Part shown: piece by piece, positions 32,966 to 41,132 of the stretch
Position numbering within the stretch: the first letter of the stretch is position 1
Layout: each line of letters starts with the position of its first letter
NCBI RefSeq assembly: GCF_001700505.1
Contig: NZ_MAPV01000040.1
Coordinates: forward strand, 1-64,000
Length of the DNA: 64,000 nt
Reading direction: 5' to 3'
Source of the DNA: Streptomyces mutomycini
Lineage (GTDB): Bacteria; Actinomycetota; Actinomycetes; Streptomycetales; Streptomycetaceae
Translations under genes and position numbers: made by a program
The notes under the pieces: generated by a model
Databases searched by the model: none
Told to the model about the DNA's origin: nothing
The model's input: only the letters and a program-made list of their open reading frames with translations

Positions 32966-34057
32966 CTACTGCGCCACCAGTCCCTTTGCGTCACGTGCCA
33001 GTGCCGTCAGCCGCGAGATGGCCCGGAAGTACTTCTTCCGGTACCCGCCGTTCAGCATCTCGTCACTGAACAGCCGGTCGAAGGGGAGGCCGGAGGTGAG
33101 CACCGGGACCTCTCGGTCGTACAGCCGGTCCGCGAGTACCACCAGGCGCAGCGCCGTCGACTGGTCGGGCACCGGCTGCACGTCGGTGAGGCACACCGCC
33201 GTGATCCCGTCCGTCAGTGCGCCGTACCGGCTCGGGTGGACCCGGGCGAGGTGGCCGAGGAGGGCCGGGAAATCATCGAGCGCGGCTCCGGGAGTCGCGT
33301 ACGCGGCCCTGGTGACCTCGTCGTCGGAGTACGGCGGCGGCGCCTCGGGCAGTCCCCTGTGGCGGTAGTCCTCACCGTCGATCCGCAGCGGCCTGAAGTG
33401 CGAGGACAGCCCCTGGATCTCGCGCAGGAAGTCGGCTGACGCGAAACGGCCCTCACCGAGCTTTCCGGGCAGCGTGTTCGACGTGGCGGCCAGCGCGACT
33501 CCCGCTTCGACGAGCCTGCTGAGCAGCGACGACACCAGGACGGTGTCGCCCGGGTCGTCCAGCTCGAATTCGTCGATGCAGAGCAGCCGGTGCCCGCTCA
33601 GGGTCTGCACGGTCTGCTGGAAGCCCAGCGCACCGACCAGGTTCGTCAGCTCGACGAAGGTGCCGAAGGCCTTGAGCGAGCTGTCCGCGGGGGTGGCGTG
33701 CCAGAGCGAGGCGAGCAGGTGGGTCTTGCCGACGCCGTACCCGCCGTCGAGATAGACGCCGCGGGGCCCGGCGGGCGCGGCCCGCTTCTTCGTGAACCAT
33801 CTGCGCTTCCCCGACCCCGTCGCGTGAGCCCCGCCGAGCCCCGCCGCGAACGAGCTGAGGACCTCGACCGCCTCGGTCTGACTCGGCTGGTTCGGGTCGG
33901 GTACGTACGTATCGAAGCGCACCGAGTCGAAGCGCGGCGGCGGCACCATCTCGGCGACCAGGCGGTCGGCGGGGACGCGCGGCTCGAGGGCGCACAGTGA
34001 CTGCGGGGCCGTTTCGGCTATGGGGCTATGCCCCGGCACGGCTGTGGAGGACGACAC
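32966..34057 (-). CDS. zapE: ZapE/AFG1-like ATPase
   Basis: A 363-aa AAA-type ATPase. Walker A is YLDGGYGVGKTHLLASLW (about 107-124), Walker B is LLCIDEFELDDP (about 158), with the arginine-rich TSNTLPGKLGEGRF following as in ZapE. In E. coli ZapE modulates the Z-ring and binds respiratory-complex assembly factors; the actinobacterial role is less clear. The start is GTG 34057 with AAGGTGG six bases upstream. Its start and that of the divergent reductase are only 37 bases apart. Confidence 0.85.
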   Translation of the reverse strand: MSSSTAVPGHSPIAETAPQSLCALEPRVPADRLVAEMVPPPRFDSVRFDTYVPDPNQPSQTEAVEVLSSFAAGLGGAHATGSGKRRWFTKKRAAPAGPRGVYLDGGYGVGKTHLLASLWHATPADSSLKAFGTFVELTNLVGALGFQQTVQTLSGHRLLCIDEFELDDPGDTVLVSSLLSRLVEAGVALAATSNTLPGKLGEGRFASADFLREIQGLSSHFRPLRIDGEDYRHRGLPEAPPPYSDDEVTRAAYATPGAALDDFPALLGHLARVHPSRYGALTDGITAVCLTDVQPVPDQSTALRLVVLADRLYDREVPVLTSGLPFDRLFSDEMLNGGYRKKYFRAISRLTALARDAKGLVAQ

Positions 34058-34094
34058 AACTCTCCACCTTAAGGGCCGTGCCAGACTGCTGGGC

Positions 34095-34871
34095 ATGCGA
34101 CGCCTGCTCCCTGTGACGGACCTGACAACCCCGGCCGCCGCCGCCGACCGCGAGTGGACACTCGACGAGCTGGCGGACGCCTACGCGTATCCCGACGGGG
34201 GGCGTCCCTGGCTCCGCGCCAACATGGTCTCCACCCTGGACGGCGCCGCCCAGCACGACGGCCGCTCCCAGGGCATCTCGTGCCCCGCCGACATGCGGAT
34301 CTTCGGGACCCTGCGAGGCCTGGCCGACGCGGTCGTCGTCGGCGCCGAGACGGTCCGCCAGGAGGGCTACCGGCCCGCGCGGGCCCGCGAGGCCTTCGCC
34401 GCCCGGCGAGAGGCGGCCGGGCAGGGACCGGCCGCGGCCATCGCGGTGGTCAGCGCGAGCCTGGACCTGGACTTCTCCCTCCCGCTCTTCGTCTCGCCGC
34501 TGGTCCCGACGTTCGTGCTCACCGGAGCGGCGGCGCCCCCGGACCGGGTCCGCGAAGCCCGGGAGGCGGGAGCGGAGGTGCTGTTCGCCGGGGACGGTGC
34601 CGCCGTCGACCCGGCGCGAGCGGTGGGTGAACTTGCCGCGCGGGGCCTCACCCGGCTCCTCACCGAGGGCGGGCCTCGTCTGCTCGGCCAGTTCGTGGCG
34701 GGCGGGGTGCTGGACGAGCTCTGCCTGACGCTGTCCCCGCTGCTCACCGCCGGAGACGCGCAGCGCATCGCGGGCGGACCCGCCGTCGCCGTGCCGGAAC
34801 GTTTCTCCCTTGTCTCGCTCCTGGAGGAGACGGGATTCCTCTTCACTCGTTACGGGAAGATCCGACACTGA
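34095..34871 (+). CDS. RibD-type pyrimidine reductase family protein
   Basis: A 258-aa member of the RibD C-terminal/DHFR-like reductase family: WLRANMVSTLDGAAQHDGRS (about 33-52), FGTLRGLADAVVVGAETVRQEGY (about 70-92), and LTEGGPRLLGQFVAGGVLDELCLTLSPLL (about 192-220) with the Glu-Gly-Gly that binds NADPH. It may reduce a pyrimidine intermediate of riboflavin or deazaflavin metabolism; a standalone reductase without the deaminase domain could also have another substrate. ATG at 34095 has no good ribosome site. CAGACT lies 7 bases before it, so the transcript may be leaderless. Confidence 0.8.
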   Translation: MRRLLPVTDLTTPAAAADREWTLDELADAYAYPDGGRPWLRANMVSTLDGAAQHDGRSQGISCPADMRIFGTLRGLADAVVVGAETVRQEGYRPARAREAFAARREAAGQGPAAAIAVVSASLDLDFSLPLFVSPLVPTFVLTGAAAPPDRVREAREAGAEVLFAGDGAAVDPARAVGELAARGLTRLLTEGGPRLLGQFVAGGVLDELCLTLSPLLTAGDAQRIAGGPAVAVPERFSLVSLLEETGFLFTRYGKIRH

Positions 34872-35004
34872 GCGGAATGACTCGTTCCGGTTGACCTCGG
34901 GTGGGCACACTTAGTCCTGCTACCCCGTGCAATTGCGGGGAAGGATGGTTTCAGCAACAACGGCCGTCCCGCGGCCGACGAGATGAAGCGGAAGGGCGCC
35001 TGCC

Positions 35005-35475
35005 GTGTTCACAAGCGTTTTGATGATCGAGAAGCCCCTCACCCCCGAGGACGTGGAGTTCGTCACCACCCTCCACGGTGAGGAGCGGATCTCGTTCGTC
35101 GTACTGATGCAGCCCCGCAGCGACCAGGCCGACGTACTGCTGCGCGCGATCGACGACGTCGCGATCGGTGAGCTCCGGGAAGCGGTCCGTGAGGGGGACC
35201 GGCCGGAGGGCGATGAGGCCCGCGAGCCTGCCGAGATGGCGCTGGAGTACTCGCTCCGGGAGCTGCGCGAGGCGGGCTCCGAGGCCGTCGGACAGGTGGT
35301 CGAGGACCACCCCCTGGACAAGCTGAAGACCGTGGTCGACGCCTCCGGGGCCGATGAGGTCATCGTGCTGACGGCGCCGCATTACGTCGAGGAGTTCTTC
35401 CACCGCGACTGGGCCTCCCGGGCCCGCCACAAGGTCGGCGTACCGGTGCTCAAGCTCTTCGCGCACAGCGAATAG
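35005..35475 (+). CDS. Conserved Streptomyces protein of unknown function
   Basis: A 156-aa protein, mostly helical and acidic, with MIEKPLTPEDVEFVTTLHGEERISFVVLM broken by a turn at the N-terminus and ADEVIVLTAPHYVEEFFHRDWASRARHKVGVPVLKLF at the C-terminus, cut here into shorter pieces for description. The alternating beta-alpha pattern and the late VxVLKLFAHS strand recall universal-stress-like nucleotide folds, but no ATP motif is visible. The start is GTG 35005 with GGAAGGG upstream. It lies 45 bases before murC on the same strand and is probably cotranscribed with it. Confidence 0.7.
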   Translation: MFTSVLMIEKPLTPEDVEFVTTLHGEERISFVVLMQPRSDQADVLLRAIDDVAIGELREAVREGDRPEGDEAREPAEMALEYSLRELREAGSEAVGQVVEDHPLDKLKTVVDASGADEVIVLTAPHYVEEFFHRDWASRARHKVGVPVLKLFAHSE

Positions 35476-35520
35476 GCTGTGACGGACCCAGAACCACCTC
35501 ACAGCTCGGGAGAGAGACGT

Positions 35521-36915
35521 ATGGCACCCGGTATTCCTGCCGCCCTGGAACGGCCGCACTTCATCGGCATCGGCGGCGCCGGAATGTCGGGCATCGCGAA
35601 GATCCTCGCCCAGCGCGGCGCGAAAGTGGCGGGCAGCGACGCCAGGGAGTCCGCCACCGCCGAGGCCCTGCGCGCCCTGGGAGCCACCGTCCACATCGGG
35701 CACGCCGCCGGACACCTGGCCGACGACGCGACCTCGGTGGTCGTCTCCAGCGCCATCCGCGCGGACAACCCCGAGCTGGTCCGCGCCGCGGAGCTGGACA
35801 TCCCCGTCGTGCACCGCTCCGACGCGCTCGCCTCCCTGATGGAGGGCCTGCGCGCCATCGCGGTCGCCGGCACGCACGGCAAGACCACCACCACGTCGAT
35901 GCTCGCCGTCGCCCTGTCCGAGCTGGCGCTCGACCCCTCGTACGCCATCGGCGGCGACCTGGAGGGTCCCGGCACCAACGCCACGCACGGCGACGGCGAC
36001 ATCTTCGTCGCCGAGGCCGACGAGAGCGACCGGAGCTTCCAGAAGTACGCCCCCGAGGTCGCGATCGTCCTCAACGTCGAGCTGGACCACCACGCGAACT
36101 ATGCGTCGATGGACGAGATCTACGAGTCCTTCGAGACCTTCGTCGGCAAGGTCGTCCCCGGCGGCACCCTGGTCATCGCCGCCGACCAGTCCGGGGCCGC
36201 CGAGCTGACCCGCCGGGTCCGCGAGCTCTCCTCGCTCACCGTCGTCACCTACGGCGAGTCCGAGGGCGCCGACGTCCGCGTGCACAAGGTCACCCCGCGC
36301 GGGCTGACCAGCGAGGTCACGGTCGTCCTCAACGGGAAGTACCTCACCTTCACGGTGTCCGTGCCCGGCCGCCACTACGCGCACAACGCGGTCGCCGCGC
36401 TCGCGGCCGGTGTCGCCCTCGGCATCCCGGCGCACAACCTGGCCTCCGCCATCGGGAAGTACACCGGGGTCAAGCGCCGCCTCCAGCTCAAGGGCGAGGC
36501 GGCCGGCGTCCAGGTCATCGACTCGTACGCGCACCACCCCACGGAGATGACCGCCGACCTGGAGGCCATGCGCGGGGCGGCGACCGGGTCCCGCATCCTG
36601 GTGGTCTTCCAGCCCCACCTCTTCTCCCGCACCCAGGAGCTCGGCACGGAGATGGGCCAGGCCCTCGCTCTCGCCGACGCCTCGCTGGTCCTGGACATCT
36701 ATCCGGCCAGGGAGGACCCGCTCCCCGGCATCACGAGCGCCCTGATCATCGACGCCGCGAAGACCGCGGGCGCCGACGTCACGGCCGTCCACGACAAGGC
36801 GGACATTCCCGCCGCCGTCGCGGGAATGGCGAAGCCCGGCGATCTGGTTCTCACCATGGGAGCGGGCGATGTCACCGACCTCGGCCCGCAGATCCTGGAC
36901 CACCTGTCGAGCTGA
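35521..36915 (+). CDS. murC: UDP-N-acetylmuramate--L-alanine ligase
   Basis: A 464-aa MurC that adds L-Ala to UDP-MurNAc, the first peptide step of peptidoglycan synthesis. Domains: UDP-binding IGIGGAGMSGIAKIL (about 13-27), ATP-binding AVAGTHGKTTTTSML (about 112-126), the central YASMDEIYESF and ELDHHANY segments with catalytic residues, and a C-terminal domain with DSYAHHPTEM (about 332). ATG 35521 follows GGGAGAGAG. The location outside the dcw cluster is normal for Streptomyces. msrB begins 11 bases after its stop. Confidence 0.95.
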   Translation: MAPGIPAALERPHFIGIGGAGMSGIAKILAQRGAKVAGSDARESATAEALRALGATVHIGHAAGHLADDATSVVVSSAIRADNPELVRAAELDIPVVHRSDALASLMEGLRAIAVAGTHGKTTTTSMLAVALSELALDPSYAIGGDLEGPGTNATHGDGDIFVAEADESDRSFQKYAPEVAIVLNVELDHHANYASMDEIYESFETFVGKVVPGGTLVIAADQSGAAELTRRVRELSSLTVVTYGESEGADVRVHKVTPRGLTSEVTVVLNGKYLTFTVSVPGRHYAHNAVAALAAGVALGIPAHNLASAIGKYTGVKRRLQLKGEAAGVQVIDSYAHHPTEMTADLEAMRGAATGSRILVVFQPHLFSRTQELGTEMGQALALADASLVLDIYPAREDPLPGITSALIIDAAKTAGADVTAVHDKADIPAAVAGMAKPGDLVLTMGAGDVTDLGPQILDHLSS

Positions 36916-36925
36916 GGGAGCCACC

Positions 36926-37333
36926 GTGCCGTACGACGTCGAGAAACCGGACGAGCAGTGGCGGGCGGAGCTGTCGCCCGCCGAGTACGCGGTGTTGCGC
37001 AAGGCCGGCACCGAGCCCGCTTTCGTGGGTGAGTACACCGACACCAGGACAGCGGGCGTGTACTCCTGCCGTGGCTGCGGCGAGGAGCTGTTCCGCTCCG
37101 ACACCAAATTCGAGTCGCACTGCGGCTGGCCGTCCTTCTACGACCCGAAGGACACGGACGCGGTCGAGCTGATCGTGGACAACAGCCTCGGTATGACCCG
37201 GACCGAGGTGCGCTGCGCGCGCTGCGGCTCGCACCTGGGGCACGTCTTCGAGGGCGAGGGCTATCCCACGCCCACGGACCAGCGCTACTGCATCAACTCG
37301 ATCTCGCTGACGCTCGCGCCGGACGAGAGCTGA
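36926..37333 (+). CDS. msrB: Peptide methionine-(R)-S-oxide reductase
   Basis: A 135-aa MsrB that repairs methionine-R-sulfoxide in proteins. Zinc ligands are Cys48 and Cys51 (CRGC) and Cys97 and Cys100 (CARC); the catalytic Cys122 is in QRYCINS, and Cys66 in SHCGWPSF is placed for the recycling disulfide. GTG at 36926 follows AGGGAG and sits 11 bases behind murC, so the two are cotranscribed. Confidence 0.95.
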   Translation: MPYDVEKPDEQWRAELSPAEYAVLRKAGTEPAFVGEYTDTRTAGVYSCRGCGEELFRSDTKFESHCGWPSFYDPKDTDAVELIVDNSLGMTRTEVRCARCGSHLGHVFEGEGYPTPTDQRYCINSISLTLAPDES

Positions 37334-37377
37334 GAGCCCGGTCCGGTCGTCCGCCGGGCCCGGCCCTCACAGACGGC

Positions 37378-37408
37378 CGCCCGTCAGGAGACCTGCTCCT
37401 GACGGGCG
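37378..37408 (+). terminator. Terminator after msrB
   Basis: A perfect 13-bp stem starting CGCCCGTCAGGAG with a 5-base loop, 45 bases beyond the msrB stop. Confidence 0.8.
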
Positions 37409-37419
37409 TTCCGCGTGGT

Positions 37420-37463
37420 GTGGTCCGGTGCCGCCTGCCCGAGGGCCCGCGGCACCGGACCAC
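37420..37463 (-). terminator. Terminator after the MMPL gene
   Basis: Perfect 15-bp arms (GTGGTCCGGTGCCGC) around a 14-base loop, 9 bases beyond the stop of the leftward transporter gene. With the msrB hairpin 12 bases away it forms a double barrier between convergent genes. Confidence 0.8.
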
Positions 37464-37471
37464 CGGCGCAC

Positions 37472-39643
37472 TCAGGTCTTGACGAGTTCGACCGGCTCCC
37501 GCTCCACCGGGATCTCCCGTTGCAGCCGCTCGCCCTCGATGTCGAGGTCGGGCAGCACCCGGTCGAGCGGGCGCGGCAGCCACCAGGCGGCGCGTCCCAG
37601 AAGGTGCATGACCGCCGGGACGAGGGCCATACGGACCACGAAGGCGTCGACGAGCACGCCGATCGCCAGGGCGAACCCGATGGACTTGATGATCGGGTCG
37701 GGCATGAACACGAATCCGCCGAACACGGCAGTCATGATCACCGCCGCGGCCGTGACCACGCGTGCGTTGTGGCCGACCCCGCTGATGACGGACTCACGGG
37801 CGTCGGCGCCGTGGACGAAGTCCTCCCGCATCCGCGAGACGAGGAAGACCTCGTAGTCCATGGCCAGCCCGAAGAGGATGCCGATCAGGAGGATGGGCAG
37901 GAAGCTGACCAGCGGCCCGGGCGTGTCGAGGCCGACCAGATCCGCCAGGTGGCCCTCCTGGAAGATCGCGACGGTGATCCCGAAGGTGGCACCGATGGTC
38001 AGCAGGAAGCCCAGCGCCGCCTTGACGGGCACCAGGATCGACCGGAAGACGAGCATAAGCAGCAGGACGGACAGCCCGACCACCAGCAGGAGATAGACCG
38101 GCAGCGCGCCGGCGAGCTTCTCGGAGACGTCGATACCGACCGCGGTGGCACCTGTCAGCGCGATGTCGGCGCCCCCGACGACCTCCACCCGGTCACGGAT
38201 CTCGTTGACGGTGTCCTCGGTCGCGGCCGCGGTCGGCCCCGTCTCGGGGATCACGGCCAGGAGGGCGGTGGTGCCCTTCTCGTTCAGCTGAGGGGCGGCG
38301 ACGGCCAGCACTCCGTCGGTGTCCATGATGAGCGCGGCCGTCTCCTTGGCCGCCGCACCGGTCGCCTGCGCGGTGTCGCCGGACACGACGGCGACCAGAC
38401 GGCCGTTGAAGCCCTCACCGAATCCCTCGGTGGTCAGGTCGTAGGCCTCGCGGTTGGGTGACCCGACCGCCTCGGTGCTCGCGTCGGGCAGCGCCAGACG
38501 CATGTCCTGCAGGGGCAGGGCCAGAGCGCCGAGGCCGGCCACTCCGAGAATCAGGACGGGGACGCGCAGCCGTGCCACGATCCGGCCCCATCGGAAGCCG
38601 AATCCCGCCTCGGACCCGGCGGGGGCGGCGGCGGGTTCCCGGTCCTTCGTCCGCTGCTTCCTGGGCAGGACACGGATGCCCGCGAATCCGAGGACGGCCG
38701 GCAGGAGTGTGAGGGACACCAGCACCGCGAGAGCGACCGTGGCCGCGGCGGCCAGACCCATGACCGTGAGGAAGGGGACACCGGCGACAGCGAGCCCGGC
38801 CAGTGCGATGACGACGGTCGCGCCCGCGAAGACGACGGCCGAACCGGCGGTCCCCGCCGCCCGGCCGGCGGCCTCCTCCCCGTCCATGCCTTCCGAAAGG
38901 TAGTGGCGGTAGCGGGAAGTGATGAACAGTGCGTAGTCGATGCCGACGGCCAGGCCCAGCATGAGCGCCAGGATGGGCGCGGTGCTGGTCAGCTCGACGG
39001 TGCTGCTGAGGGCGAACAGCCCGGCCATGCCGGCACCCACGCCGACCAGGGCGTTCAGCAGGGTCATGCCCGCCGCCACCAGGGAACCGAAGGTGAGGAC
39101 CAGTACGAGGGCGGCGACAGCGACACCGATGATCTCGGTCGAACCGATCTCCGGTACGCCCCGCATGATCTCGCCGCCGTGCTCGACGCGCAGATCCGCG
39201 ACAGACGCGCCCGCCTCCGAGAACGCCTCCCGCTGGGCATCGGTGATGCCGTCGACGCCCGACGTGAACTGCACCTGGATCAGGGCGTACCGGCCGTCCT
39301 GCGACACCGCCTTGGACACGAAGGGGTCCAAGGCCGCGAGGACACCGGGAACCTCCCCGGCCTCCGCGGTCACGGGGGCCACATCCGCGGGCGTGAGCTT
39401 CCCGCCCTCGGGTGCGGCGACGACTATGGTCCCCGTCGCGCCGCTCGCCTGCGGGAACTCCCGGGCCAGCGAGTCCAGGGCCTTCTGGGACTCGGTGCCC
39501 GGGATCGAGAACTTGCTGGTGGTGGGCCCGCTGAAGGCTGCCGCGCCCCCTCCGAGCAGGGCGAGCAGCAGGAGCCAGAGGGCAAGGACGCGCCCTCGGC
39601 GGCGGAAGGACAGCCGGCCTAGCCGGTACAGCAGGATTGCCAT
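37472..39643 (-). CDS. MMPL-family RND-type transporter
   Basis: A 723-aa membrane protein of the MmpL/RND superfamily: a first helix (about 15-38), a large periplasm-side loop (about 40-170), a block of six helices with GLAVGIDYALFITSRYRHYL (GxxxDY motif, about 232-251), a second loop (about 370-500) and a second six-helix block with GLAMDYEVFLVSRMREDF (about 590). The two Asp-Tyr pairs are the proton-relay sites. It exports lipids or drugs; the substrate is unknown. It lies 53 bases downstream of a TetR gene on the same strand, so it is probably repressed by that regulator. Confidence 0.9.
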   Translation of the reverse strand: MAILLYRLGRLSFRRRGRVLALWLLLLALLGGGAAAFSGPTTSKFSIPGTESQKALDSLAREFPQASGATGTIVVAAPEGGKLTPADVAPVTAEAGEVPGVLAALDPFVSKAVSQDGRYALIQVQFTSGVDGITDAQREAFSEAGASVADLRVEHGGEIMRGVPEIGSTEIIGVAVAALVLVLTFGSLVAAGMTLLNALVGVGAGMAGLFALSSTVELTSTAPILALMLGLAVGIDYALFITSRYRHYLSEGMDGEEAAGRAAGTAGSAVVFAGATVVIALAGLAVAGVPFLTVMGLAAAATVALAVLVSLTLLPAVLGFAGIRVLPRKQRTKDREPAAAPAGSEAGFGFRWGRIVARLRVPVLILGVAGLGALALPLQDMRLALPDASTEAVGSPNREAYDLTTEGFGEGFNGRLVAVVSGDTAQATGAAAKETAALIMDTDGVLAVAAPQLNEKGTTALLAVIPETGPTAAATEDTVNEIRDRVEVVGGADIALTGATAVGIDVSEKLAGALPVYLLLVVGLSVLLLMLVFRSILVPVKAALGFLLTIGATFGITVAIFQEGHLADLVGLDTPGPLVSFLPILLIGILFGLAMDYEVFLVSRMREDFVHGADARESVISGVGHNARVVTAAAVIMTAVFGGFVFMPDPIIKSIGFALAIGVLVDAFVVRMALVPAVMHLLGRAAWWLPRPLDRVLPDLDIEGERLQREIPVEREPVELVKT

Positions 39644-39696
39644 GCGAAAGAGGCGTCTTTCTCTTGGGACTGGCTCTTGGGACCGGACGACTTCTG

Positions 39697-40245
39697 TCAG
39701 CCGGTCGGTCGGCCGAGGGTTCTCAGCGCTCCCTGGACCATTTCGGTACGCATCGTGCCGGGGTCGGCATCCACGTCGGCGGCGACCGTCACAGCCACGC
39801 CGCCGATCACCATCTGCGCCGTGATCCGCGCCCGCGGTTCCCGCGAACGGCCGGCCAGGGCGTCCGCGAGCTGGTCGACCGCCCGGGGGATGACGGCCAG
39901 TACCGGGTGGCCGAGCATGTCGGGCAGCTCGGCGAAGATGATCTTCACCTCCAGGTGGAAGCGCATCGCCAGGCCGACGTAGCCCGTCACGGCCGGCTCG
40001 ACGGCCTGCTCGCCGCGCAGTGCCGTCAGCTCCTCGCTCATGGCGGTGAGGCTCTCGGCCGGCGGGGTCAGCAGTTCGGTGAGGATCGCGTCCTTGCCGG
40101 CGAAGTGGTACAGCAGGGACGCCTTGGAGCAGTGGGCCTCGACCGCGATGTCGTGCAGTGAGGTCCCTTTGAAGCCGTGCTCGGCGAAGAGGCGCAGTGC
40201 GGCGTCGAGGATCTGACGGCGCATCGCGGAGGGCGGACGGGGCAT
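39697..40245 (-). CDS. TetR-family repressor of the MMPL transporter
   Basis: A 182-aa regulator. The N-terminal HTH is RRQILDAALRLFAEHGFKGTS followed by LHDIAVEAHCSKASLLYHFAGKDAIL, cut here at the turn; the rest is the helical ligand-binding domain with FHLEVKIIFAEL. ATG 40245 is immediately downstream of two tandem palindromes at 40259-40292. With MMPL next on the same strand, the likely circuit is autorepression plus control of export. Confidence 0.88.
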   Translation of the reverse strand: MPRPPSAMRRQILDAALRLFAEHGFKGTSLHDIAVEAHCSKASLLYHFAGKDAILTELLTPPAESLTAMSEELTALRGEQAVEPAVTGYVGLAMRFHLEVKIIFAELPDMLGHPVLAVIPRAVDQLADALAGRSREPRARITAQMVIGGVAVTVAADVDADPGTMRTEMVQGALRTLGRPTG

Positions 40246-40258
40246 GAGGTCACCGTAG

Positions 40259-40292
40259 CTGGCCGATCGGTCAGTTCTGACCGATCGGTCAG
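40259..40292. promoter_or_regulatory. Two tandem TetR operators
   Basis: CTGACCGATCGGTCAG (40277-40292) is a perfect 16-bp palindrome. CTGGCCGATCGGTCAG (40259-40274) differs by one base and is 18 bases away centre to centre. The core TGACCGATCGGTCA is typical of a large TetR subgroup. The pair sits 14 bases upstream of the TetR start. Confidence 0.8.
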
Positions 40293-40401
40293 GGTGATTC
40301 CTGTGATGCGCGCCACGTCGAGGTCGCAGCACCCTCGGGGGCTGCGAGGAAGGAGTGCGGCCGTGGTCCGCATGGCCGCGCCGACGGCGTCCAGGAACGG
40401 A

Positions 40402-40434
40402 AGATGGCCCTCCCCTGGGGCTGGAGGGCCATCT
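40402..40434. terminator. Terminator after the Cys-rich protein gene
   Basis: Perfect 12-bp arms AGATGGCCCTCC and GGAGGGCCATCT with a 9-base loop, 56 bases beyond the stop of the leftward gene at 40490. Confidence 0.75.
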
Positions 40435-40489
40435 GTGAACTCGGTTTCGACTTTGTCGCGCCCCGGCCGGCGAGGTCCGGACGGAGGGC

Positions 40490-40972
40490 CTAGTCCTCGT
40501 CGGACCCGGACCCGGACTCCGCCGTCGCCTCGGCCCGGAGCAAGGGGTGCACGACTCCGGGGAACACCCGGGCCCGCACGATCTCCTCGGCCGCACCGCC
40601 CTGTACGACGGTCTCCGCCACGCCCCACGGGCGTCCTGCCAGGTGGATGGTGAGCGTGTACGAGGACGGGCAGCCCATGCACTCGTAGCGGTCCGCCCAG
40701 ACCTCCACGTCCGTGACGCTGCCCGGGTAGCGCTTCACATGCCGGTGCCGGGCATGGCAGTGGTCGCACGTCTCGCCCGGCTCACACGTACCACCGCAGG
40801 GACACGGCACGTCCAGGGAGTCGGCGGGCTGCCACCGCTGGACGAGCCGGGCGTCGCGGGTCGCGCCCATGTCCTTCATCGCCTTCAGGTTCCGGGCGGC
40901 GACGTTGTACGACTCGCCGGTCGCGGCCATCCGGTCCCGGATCACGTCCTTGCGCCCGCGGTTCGTCGTCAT
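40490..40972 (-). CDS. Cys-rich protein of unknown function with DNA-binding-like N-terminus
   Basis: A 160-aa protein that I cannot name. The N-terminus KDVIRDRMAATGESYNVAARNL (residues 8-29, a motif common to several Streptomyces hypotheticals) suggests a small helical module. Next comes a Cys cluster, PCPCGGTCEPGETCDHCHARH (about 56-76, cut here as PCPCGGTC and ETCDHCHARH), which looks like a metal site, and then CMGCPSSY. The C-terminus is acidic. No signal peptide is present. It is divergent from the amidase gene with 160 bases between. Confidence 0.65.
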   Translation of the reverse strand: MTTNRGRKDVIRDRMAATGESYNVAARNLKAMKDMGATRDARLVQRWQPADSLDVPCPCGGTCEPGETCDHCHARHRHVKRYPGSVTDVEVWADRYECMGCPSSYTLTIHLAGRPWGVAETVVQGGAAEEIVRARVFPGVVHPLLRAEATAESGSGSDED

Positions 40973-41033
40973 GTGTTCCTCCTGGGTATACGCAGCCCGT
41001 CAGGAGGCCCACGAAATCGTCCTCCCTACGGTA

Positions 41034-41075
41034 CCTGCCCCGCCGCCGGTTCGGACGGCCGGACGGCGGGGCAGG
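41034..41075 (+). other. Hairpin in the amidase leader
   Basis: Perfect 12-bp arms CCTGCCCCGCCG and CGGCGGGGCAGG around an 18-base loop that can pair partly with itself. It stands 57 bases upstream of the amidase start in a divergent gap, so it is not at a gene end; a leader attenuator or protein-binding site is possible. Confidence 0.5.
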
Positions 41076-41132
41076 ACGACGGGGACAGCCCCCGAGAGCT
41101 GACACGCACAACCCGGGTAAAGGAGCACCACG

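Noticed and set aside
34891-34917. Promoter TTGACC/TAGTCC before the gene at 35005
   Set aside because: The spacer is only 15 bases and the -10 lacks its final T.
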